From: Pyropia yezoensis
Taxonomy: Eukaryota; Rhodophyta; Bangiophyceae; Bangiales; Bangiaceae
NCBI GenBank assembly: GCA_009829735.1
Contig: CM020620.1
Location: 29,048,951 to 29,112,950, forward strand
Direction: 5' to 3'
DNA: 64,000 bases
Below, in pieces: positions 54,901 through 63,100 of the stretch (position 1 is its first letter; each line of letters opens with the position of its first letter). The notes below the pieces were generated by a model. The model did not search any database. It saw nothing but the letters and a program-made list of their open reading frames with translations, and was not told the origin of the DNA. A program made the translations under genes and the position numbers.

Positions 54901-55576
54901 ACCGCTGCTTTCTTTCAGGAGGTAGACCTTTCGGTAGGTCGTCGGGGAAGACATCTTTGAACTCGAGTATCAGCTTCTTCATTCTTGGGTCTTCAGTCGA
55001 GTGTTGAACGTCCGTGGAGTTAATCTCCAACGCAGCAGACACCTCGTTGGGTCTCAGGAAGATAGCAAAGGCAGGTTGGCCCCGCTTGAGAATCTTGGCC
55101 AGCTTCTGATTGCTTATCAGCGTCTTCGACTTGTCCAGGGTAGCACAAATGGATATAGGTTTGCCACCTTTCCGGACCGTCACCTTATTCTTGCGGTAGT
55201 TCTTCTGCACGTCGAAGTCTTCGTGCCATTTCTTGCCCAGAATGATGTCATATTCAGTCAGCGGGCTCACGGCCAAAGGCAGGTTCTCTTGGTACCGGCC
55301 GACTTTCAGCCTCACAGGTGTCGCAGTGGATGTCAACGGGTGAAGCTTCCCATCAAGCATCCGCGCATATTCAGTTGATGCAATGGTCTTGATCTTCAGC
55401 CGCTCAATCAGCTTCGTTGATGCAAAATTAATCATCGCGCAGTCGTCGAACAGGATCTTAGCGCGCTCCCCATTCACGGTCCCCATTGCACTTAGCAGAC
55501 CGAGATGAGGCCGCTGAAAGGCCAAATCCGGAACTGGAGCGGGGTGCGTATCCGCAATCGGATTGTGAGGACCCAC
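51869..55576 (-). pseudogene. pol-derived region of element D
   Basis: In order on the minus strand: a retropepsin-like part (ILFDD...[16 protein letters not shown]), RT ([45 protein letters not shown]), RNase H ([35 protein letters not shown]), integrase zinc domain (HEHHDVPSQGHMG...CDPCQRNK), DDE core (SDRDPFFMSKFW, SAYHPQTDGQTEIMN) and chromodomain (EYEINKILRSR, YLVSWKGYDDTENQW). A tandem Lys-Glu-Pro-Arg repeat (about 53440-53540) is inserted between RNase H and the integrase zinc domain. Confidence 0.88.
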
Positions 55577-56330
55577 CTAAAACCGGGGAGTCCTCAACGT
55601 ACTCGTGGGGGTGTCAGCGGGCCCTGCGAGCCAATGGGGCGGCGGGGCACGGGGAAGAGGACGGTGGTCTCGACGGGGGTGGGTCTCGGGAAGAAGATGG
55701 GCGCGACGTCGGTGGGGATCGAGGGTACAAAAGGTAAACAGTGTCTTTGGTCTGTGTCTGTGGTTGCCCCTCTCGTCTCCCCCGGTGGCGCCGACACCCA
55801 CGCACTATATACTCGCGTCGGGGCACCCGAGGTGCCCCAACGCATGCGTTTCCCCATCGCACCGCCGGTAGGCACAAAACGGCCCAAGAACAAAGCATGT
55901 CTCTCAGAACGAAGCATGGGCGGGCGTGCGCACTAAAGGAGTGCAGCCCCAGTTTGCCCGAAACGAAGGGGGTCCCGTGGATGGCGCCCAGCGCGCCCCA
56001 CCAGCCGGCTCCACACGCCGATCGGCCAGAAGGTCCGACTGGCTGTAAGGGCCAGCAAGGCCAAATTCAATCAATCCAAAAGCCGGCGAGCCAGTCATAT
56101 CGCACTCAGCCGCCAGCGAGGATGTGCGGTGTCCTCAGTGTCGGTGAATCATGTGACTGGTCCTTGATGCCAGCTTTCAAGCAGCGCAGGGAATAAAATT
56201 CAGGCAGCACAAACGGGGATGTCCGCCCGTGGTTGGTCGACGATGTCACTCGCTCCTCGTTGTCGAGTTTCGACGTCCATGACAGGGTTCCGACAGTGCG
56301 TTGACGGCGGCTTTCGTGCGGTCGGCCGAC
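55577..56330. other. Intergenic DNA between elements D and C
   Basis: No gene recognised. A minus-strand TATA-like TATATAG lies at 55805-55811 within a GC-rich, promoter-like stretch. This could be a piece of an LTR or a host promoter. The short frames here have no known domain. Confidence 0.4.
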
Positions 56331-56693
56331 TGTAGCACAATAGGGATCCGTCGCACGTCCACTCTCAGGGAACACTCACCATGGGGGATCGGCACCAACA
56401 TCACCGGGAGGCCAAGGTTGCTGTCCTTGGAGCGCAAGCCACGGGACCAAGATGGGAGCCCAAATGGGAGGGGTTTGTTGTTCTACCTTGGCCGGCGGTG
56501 GATTCGCCACCGGCCCCCTCGTTATAAACCCTCGGAGACACTACTAACTACCCTCCACCCCAAGATGCAAGTCCCTCTGGTCATACGTAACTTATAGATA
56601 CCGTGACCAGTACGGACTCTCAAATTGAAAGTTAAGGGTGAGAAGTAGCCCCCCTAATATTAGGGTTACAATACGGCCAACCATATTGCTACA
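56331..56693 (-). repeat. 3' LTR of element C
   Basis: 363 bp, from TGTAGCACAATAGG to CATATTGCTACA on the plus strand, homologous to the LTRs of A in reverse orientation. The bases before it (56326-56330) are CCGAC; the partner copy is outside the window. Confidence 0.95.
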
Positions 56694-57284
56694 TATCCCC
56701 CCCTTAGATTCGGCCCGTTCTCGGGTCGAGTTCCATTCGGGTTACCGAATGTAAGTGGGTCGCGTGACCGTTTACCCGTCGGGGGGGGCTTTGCGCCCCG
56801 TCGCGACAGACACCCCTTTTCGAGGATGTCTGAGGGGGGTGCCCCCCTTTGTGTGGTACACACACGATCCGTTTTCCGGACCGTTAGATTCCCGATGCGG
56901 GTGTCTGTTCACGACCCCCCTTTCCGAGGGGTGGTGCAAGCGGATCCGCCACCAGGTGCCTGGTGGTAGGGGGGCCCCTCTCGTGTGGACGATTGAGTGG
57001 GGGGCGGGGGCTGCCTGCGTTACGTGGGGGCGGTTGGGGGTGACCCCCCCCTCGATTACCCCGTGTGGGGGGGGCGTGGCCCCGCCCCAGGTGCCTGGCG
57101 GGAGCGCCCTCGTAGGTCGGCTGGCGCGGGTCGTCCCGCGCTTCCCTATCGCTGGTGCCCAGCTGTGTGGTTATAAGCGCGGGTGCCCGCGCTTCCCTGG
57201 CTCGTCCGTGCGAGCGTTCTCTGTACCGGGTCGAGCCGGCCTCGGCCTTTCTGCACGGGGCGCCCCTGCTACCCCGGTTGCACC
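56694..57284 (+). promoter_or_regulatory. Leader and putative promoter of the antisense ORF (element C)
   Basis: 591 bases between the LTR and the ATG. It contains TTATAAG (57171-57177), 108 bases before the ATG and conserved in position in A. It also contains the inverted repeat CCACCAGGTGCCTGGTGG (56949-56966) and a second CCAGGTGCCTGG (about 57088-57099). These E-box-like dyads are kept in A. It includes the polypurine tract of the sense strand next to the LTR. Confidence 0.5.
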
Positions 57285-59654
57285 ATGTCGGACCCCCAGG
57301 TACTCGGGGGTGAGGACGACCTCCTGCCTGAGAAGGGGGAAGAGGTGATGGTGGACGACGTTCCCGTCTCCGCCACCGCCGCCGAGTGCTTCCTCGCGAG
57401 CTCGTCCGAGGACGAGGACGACCGGGTGACCGTTCGTGTGGCTCCGGACGGTGCTCCGGGCGGTTTGTCGTCCGTGTGCAGCGGCACGACGGCTCCGTCG
57501 GGTGGCGGGCAACCGCGGGTAGCTGCTGCGTCTACCCCTACTCCTCCGGCGGCCCGGATGGCTTCTGTCGCCGGTGCCGGCGCGGCTCAACCTCAAGACG
57601 GCGTCGCCGGCGTGTCGGGCGGTTATGGTGGCACCCCGACCGGGACGGTGGGTCAAGACGGCGCGGGTGCCCACCCGGGCGGTTCATCCGCGGCTGCGGG
57701 TGGCGGGTCTACCCTTGCTGCCCCTGAGGTGCCCCCGTCGGGCTCTGGTGCCGGCGTTGCTCTGCCCGCGGTGCCGCGGGCGTCTGGCGGTCAAGGTGGG
57801 TCTACACCGATGGCAGTGGACTCCGGTAGTTACTCCGGGCGGGCGCCCGTCCTTCTTCTTCCTCCTCGGCCGCGTGCGACTCCGGCGCCGACCCCTCTTC
57901 CGGTGGGGCATCCCCCGGCCCCCCCTATTCTTCCTGGTCCTGCCCGGGTTGCCTCGTTGGGTTGCGGCGTCGCCGTGGCGGCGGGTCAGCCCGCCATGTC
58001 GATGTTCGACTTGGTGGCTCGGGTTCGAGGCCTGACTGTGCAAGAGTCAATGGAGTCCGATGGGCGGATGCGGGTGGACTTCCACCTGCCCCATCCCCGT
58101 GGAGAGTCCTCCCGGCGCGTCAAGGTGGACCCGAGTTGGGAGCGGGAGTTGGTGCGGCTGGTCAACCAGCCGAACGCGGTGCGAGTGGAACACCATTGGA
58201 TCCTGAGTCAGCCGGATGACCGGCATGCGCAGCTCTGGCGCACCCGGGTGGGACGGGGTGAGGTCTACCTCGACCCCGCCTTCGGGGTATGCGACCTGAT
58301 TGCTCCCGCGTTGCCGCGGGAGGTTGACTACCCGGCTAGTGCTCGGGGGATTGCGGCGGCGGCGGAGCCGGTTGCGTTTGGGGAGACGGTGAGCAGTACC
58401 GGTCGGTATCCCGACTTTGACTACTACCCGGGGGTACCCCCGTATCTGTCGTTGGCTGCTCCCTACCCGCCTATGGCGGGTTTGAAGTCGGCGTCGAGCT
58501 GGCGGCGTAACCATGGTGTCATGGCGGATGCGTTCCGCACCGATATAACGTGTGCGTTGCAGACCGGCAACGGTCGTGCGCCTGTATACACTCCCGTGCG
58601 CCCGCCTCTGTGGCAGGAGGGGTGGGAACCCGCCCCTGCTTTCCGGTTTGACACCGGCCCTTGTCTCCGATACTTCGGGAGTGTGTTGGCCTCCCGGCCG
58701 GTCCACCCGTTGCAAGGTACCTTTACCCTTGAGGTTGCCCTCGGGCAGGCTTCCTCCTTCCTGCTGTCCGTCCGTCGACAGGGGCGCCTGTTCCATCTTC
58801 AGACAGGTGTCCGTCGGCACATCGCGCAGTTGGGCGTGGACCTGATCGCTGCCCGAACCGGGTTGGCCCGGGAGTTCGAAGCCCTGCTGGCTGTTCACGA
58901 TGCCGTGAACTGGGCTGGGGTGTTGGCCCTTCCCCCGTACCGGGACCCGCAGGCTGGGGCTACCCCCTTGCCTCGTCACTCGTTGCGTATCCGGCGTACT
59001 CAGCCGGGTGAGCCTAGTTGCCATGGGTGGGCGTCCACCGAGGCCGTTCCTGACCTGGGTATTCCCATGGTTATCCATGACCCTCTTCAGGTCCTTGCCC
59101 CGTGGTTCGGTAACCCGATACCGGCGGCGGTTGGCCGTCGTCCCCGAGAGTGGGGCTCTGCGGGTGGGGAACGTGAGGTGTCCCGTCATCGGGCGGAGCC
59201 CCGCCGGGGTTACGGTGGAGCCCCTTCGGTAGGGTCCTACCGGGCCTTGTATCAGGTGCCACCGGCTCCGGTGGTAGCCGTGTCGGCTCCTGTGGCTCCT
59301 CAGGCTGCGCCAGTGTCACCTCCCGCCCCTGTCATGAATGACGGGGGTCCCCGTCTCTGGTATGAAGGCGTTGACGCCCTAGTTACCCGCGCAATGCGGG
59401 AGGGTCTCGCTGTTAGCTGGGGGGATATCCCCCCAGGTGCTGCGCTGGTTGGGTCAGCGCGTTGCTTCGGTGGCGTGCTTGACCGCCTCCAGAAAGCTCT
59501 GGAGGACGTGGAGGCTGGCCGCAGCACCCTCGTCCAGCTATGCACCGAGGTAACTCGGGTGATCGACCGTCGTGACATTGCCGACCGGTGGAGCACGGAG
59601 GTATACGCGCTTACGCGTGAGTGGCCTCCCTCGGGCAGTGGGTCTACCCACTGA
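57285..59654 (+). CDS. Antisense ORF protein of the A/C family, whole (789 aa)
   Basis: Starts MSDPQVLGGEDDLLPEKGEE in good context (GCACCATGT). Residues 1-240 are acidic, then Gly/Pro/Ala-rich and probably disordered. Residues 250-560 look globular (MFDLVARVRGLTVQESMESD, RRVKVDPSWERELVRLVNQP, DFDYYPGVPPYLSL, SASSWRRNHGVMADAFRTDI, FRFDTGPCLRYFGSVLASRP). After a Pro/Ala linker the C-terminus is helical (CFGGVLDRLQKALEDVEAGR, LVQLCTEVTRVIDRRDIADR). No known domain, signal peptide or membrane segment is seen. It lies opposite in strand to pol, tail to tail. In about 350 bases compared with element A near 58118-58480, most differing codons are synonymous. This suggests the protein is selected. 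It is comparable in position to the antisense ORFs of plant Tat-lineage gypsy elements, but I see no sequence link. Confidence 0.85.
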   Translation: MSDPQVLGGEDDLLPEKGEEVMVDDVPVSATAAECFLASSSEDEDDRVTVRVAPDGAPGGLSSVCSGTTAPSGGGQPRVAAASTPTPPAARMASVAGAGAAQPQDGVAGVSGGYGGTPTGTVGQDGAGAHPGGSSAAAGGGSTLAAPEVPPSGSGAGVALPAVPRASGGQGGSTPMAVDSGSYSGRAPVLLLPPRPRATPAPTPLPVGHPPAPPILPGPARVASLGCGVAVAAGQPAMSMFDLVARVRGLTVQESMESDGRMRVDFHLPHPRGESSRRVKVDPSWERELVRLVNQPNAVRVEHHWILSQPDDRHAQLWRTRVGRGEVYLDPAFGVCDLIAPALPREVDYPASARGIAAAAEPVAFGETVSSTGRYPDFDYYPGVPPYLSLAAPYPPMAGLKSASSWRRNHGVMADAFRTDITCALQTGNGRAPVYTPVRPPLWQEGWEPAPAFRFDTGPCLRYFGSVLASRPVHPLQGTFTLEVALGQASSFLLSVRRQGRLFHLQTGVRRHIAQLGVDLIAARTGLAREFEALLAVHDAVNWAGVLALPPYRDPQAGATPLPRHSLRIRRTQPGEPSCHGWASTEAVPDLGIPMVIHDPLQVLAPWFGNPIPAAVGRRPREWGSAGGEREVSRHRAEPRRGYGGAPSVGSYRALYQVPPAPVVAVSAPVAPQAAPVSPPAPVMNDGGPRLWYEGVDALVTRAMREGLAVSWGDIPPGAALVGSARCFGGVLDRLQKALEDVEAGRSTLVQLCTEVTRVIDRRDIADRWSTEVYALTREWPPSGSGSTH

Positions 59655-59837
59655 GGAGTGTTATTGTTTGTACGGGAGAGGGACCCGGTGGCCCTTATGG
59701 TAGCCGGGTAGTAGTGAGTGTAAACTCATCCCCCGCTGGGGGCATTGCTTGCCTCTGTTTGCTGCCCTGGGGAGTACCCCTTCTGGCTCAGTGGTGCCTT
59801 GCCTCCCGTCCAACTTCTTCCGGTTGGTTCATGCTTG

Positions 59838-59889
59838 GGGAGGTTATCCTCCCTCACTTTGTGTCTTGGCTTTGGGAGGTCATCCTCCC
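59838..59889. repeat. Two GGGAGG..CCTCCC hairpins (element C)
   Basis: GGGAGGTTATCCTCCC (59838-59853) and GGGAGGTCATCCTCCC (59874-59889), counterparts of the pair in A, placed 185-235 bases after the antisense ORF stop. Confidence 0.7.
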
Positions 59890-59966
59890 GAGTAAGCCCT
59901 CTAGTTACTTCGATATTATCGAGGTTAGCCTTTACCTTTAAGTTAACTTATTAAGGTTCAGGTTTT

Positions 59967-60055
59967 ACTTAGTTACCTAAGCTTGGCTCTACTTAGTTAC
60001 CTAAGCTTGGTCCGACTTAGAAACCTAAGTCTGATTTGACTTAGAAACCTAAGTC
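59967..60055. repeat. Cluster of four short palindromes after pol (element C)
   Basis: Two TACTTAGTTACCTAAGCTT units and two GACTTAGAAACCTAAGTC units, in the same order relative to pol as in A (23058-23147). Confidence 0.85.
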
Positions 60056-60133
60056 TGCCATAACCATGTCACACCCTACTTAGTAGGTATAAGCCTCACC
60101 CCCCAACAGCCGAAGTCGGTGTCGGTTGGGTTG

Positions 60134-63100
60134 TTACAGTAGGCGTCGTCGCCTCATGTAAGGCATGAGTAGTTGGCGGGGTATATTCGCCGCCTGTTCC
60201 CAGGTGGGTGAGTCGTATCCGACCCACATAACCTTGACGTACCAGGGTCCTGGTAGGTCCGGGTCGGTGTGTCCGACCACGCTCTCTACTTGGTATGGGA
60301 TCCCATCCGGTCCCACCGGGTCATCTGACCGGTGGGTTGTAAGAGCTTCATGTAGCAACCCAGCCGGTACCGGCTGAGGCTGTTCCGGCTTCGGAGCAGG
60401 TGTGACATCATTCACACTGATGCGTTGGATCTCCGTATCGGAGTGTAAGATAACAGAGTGGTCATCTCTGTGGAGAATCTGGTACGGTCCCTTGACCGGT
60501 TGCATGAGCTTATTGCCCCGGAACTTCTGGTGTCTGATGTAGACCCAGTCACCTGTTATCAGGGTAGCGTTGCGCACCCGTAGTCGGGCGTCGAAGTTCT
60601 TCTTATATCGAAGTTGTGTTCTGTCAAGGGCACCCTTGAGCTTAGGAATCATCCACGACAGCTTGGCCAACCAAGCTAGGTGGATACGTTCGGCCGGTCG
60701 GCCTTTCGGTGTATCATACCGAGTGCACCTGCCTGGTGGCAGCGTCAGGTTACCGACGCCTAGTGGCATGACCCACTCCAGCGGAGCGATGTTCGTGCTC
60801 CGATGTGGCCTGGCATTGTATGCCAGGGTGAGTACGGACAGAAGCCTGTCCCAAGTGTTCGTGTGCTCGGCCACGTAGCACTGTAGCATCTTGACGATGG
60901 TGCGGTTGAACCGCTCCACCTGCCCGTTGGTTTGCGGGTGGTAGTCGGATGCCCGACGTGGTTCGATACCGAACATGCCCAGGACCTTAGTGCAGAATGC
61001 TGACGTAAGGTTTGCTCCGTTGTCGGAGAGGAGTTGCTTCATGACTCCGTATGCACTGATCCAGTGGTCAACCACTGCGTTCATGATGGTGTATGCCGTA
61101 TCATTCGGGATGGCTGCCGCTCGTGACAGCTTAGTGAAGCGGTTAGACATGACCAGGATGTACCTGTTCCCTTCTTCCGTTACCGGAAGTGGCCCGAGTA
61201 TATCGATAGCGACCTGCTCGTTGGGCCGATCGGGTGGGAATAGCTTCATGGCAGACGCATGCCTATGTAGACTCATGCGGTTACGTGCACAGGGGTGGCA
61301 TCCCCTTACGTGGTCGACCACGTCGACGGCCATTGCTGGCCAGTAGAAGAACCTTCGCATTGCTGCGAACATACGTGAACCCCCCGGGTGTCCGGCTGTG
61401 GGGTTCTCGTGTTCTCGTTCCATGACGGCTTGCCGTAAGGACACGGGAACCACGACTTGATGTCGTCCATCGGCGGGTGCCCGCCGGTATATGAGTCCGT
61501 CTTCGTTCTCGGAGAAGATGCCGGCCGTACCGGCCAGGAAGTTAGCGCGATGACGTTTACAGTCGTCGTCATTGGCTTGTGCCTCGCGGAAGTCCGCGAG
61601 GGATAGTGGGCATGCTCGGTGTGCCATGGTATGGTCAACCATACCTTGGGTAGCGTTACCCACCATGCAGACCGGTACCACCGGGATGTCCTCGTCCACC
61701 GGGCGGGTATCCCCGCTCGGGGTGTCGAGTCGAGACAATGCGTCTCCGAGATGGTGGGTTGACCCAGCCTTATACACGGTACGGTAGTCGTGCTCGGCCA
61801 TTTTTGGCCTCCATCGGGCTAGCCTCCCATGGCTATCGGAATCCTTGTCACCAAGGTTGAGGAGCCATCGTAGGGGTTCGTGGTCGGACCTCACGATGAA
61901 CCTGGAGCCCTCCAGGTATGGACGGAGCAGTTGCACTGCCCATATAACTCCGAGGCATTCACGCTCGGTGGCACTATAGTTACGCTCAGCCGGGTTGAGT
62001 GTCCGGCTGAAGTATCCTACCGGACGTAGGTCCGGGATAACGTTATCGGTACCGATCAACGTCTCCCCCTGTAGCAGGGTGCATCCCACTTGGGTGTCGC
62101 ACGCATCGACATCGATGACGAAGGTACCCCGTCGGTGCGGTAACGCAAGGACGGGTGGGGATAGTAGGGCTCGCTTCAGCGACTCGAATGCCTCCTCTTC
62201 GCTAGGCGAAGGGGGTTGGAGTACCTTGGGCAGGGTACTGCTCGTAAGAACCGTTAACGGTTTAGCTATCCGAGCGAAGTCCTTGACGAACCGTCGGTAT
62301 ACATTGCACATTCCCAGGAAGCTTTTGAGCTGCGTCTGGGTGTTAGGGAACCGGGCATCCCGGAGTGCCCGGGTACTGGCTTCGAGTACCCCTAGTTTAC
62401 CAGGGGTTATCTGGTGGCCCAGATACTCGACCGTCTGTTGGAAGAAGGCGCACTTCTTCAGACGCAGGGTTACCCCGGCGTTCCTCAAGAGGGTGAGTAC
62501 CTCGTCAACATGTTGCACATGGTCATCCATGTTACGCGAGAAGACGATGACGTCATCGAGGTACACTAGGCAGTTACGCCACTTCACCCCCGACAGTATA
62601 ATGTCGATAGCCCGCTGGAATGTAGCGGGGGCATTGGACAATCCGAAGGGCATCCTTAGGAACTCGTACACTCCACTGTGACAGACGAATGCCGTCTTGG
62701 GGATATCCTCGTCCGCCACCGGGATCTGCCAGTATCCGGCATTGCAGTCGATGGTGGTAAACACCGTAGCTTCCCCCAGGGAGTCGATGCATTCATCCAT
62801 CCTTGGTAAAGGGTATGAGTCCTTCTTGGTAACCAAGTTGAGGCGTCGATAATCGATGCAAAACCGAGGGGTTTGATCCTTCTTCGGTACAATAACGACT
62901 GGGGCACCCCACTCCGACATCGAAGGTCGGATCACCTTCGCTTCACTCATCCTCTTCACTTCTCCATCAACGATCTCTCGTTGCATAGGTCCCGCTCGGT
63001 GCGGTTGTGACCGGGCGGGGCGTGCGCCTGGTACCAGGTCAATACGATGTTGGGTTGCCCCAATGGTACCCAGGGCTCCGCCTGTCCACATGACGTCATG

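Larger units (their letters stand above)
51383..55576 (-). mobile_element. Ty3/gypsy chromovirus D, broken, gag not found
   Basis: Minus-strand element with protease-like region, RT, RNase H, integrase, chromodomain and 3' LTR. Its sequence is clearly of another clade than A, B, C and E. The RT box is [15 protein letters not shown] and the chromodomain is canonical. About three interruptions are seen in pol. No gag, primer-binding site or 5' LTR could be recognised right of 55576, so it appears truncated at its 5' end. Confidence 0.85.

Noticed and set aside
55600-55820. Possible 5' LTR of element D, from weak similarity to 51240-51390 (TATA box and GACGTCGGT)
   Set aside because: The upstream parts do not align, so the likeness may be shared promoter composition only.
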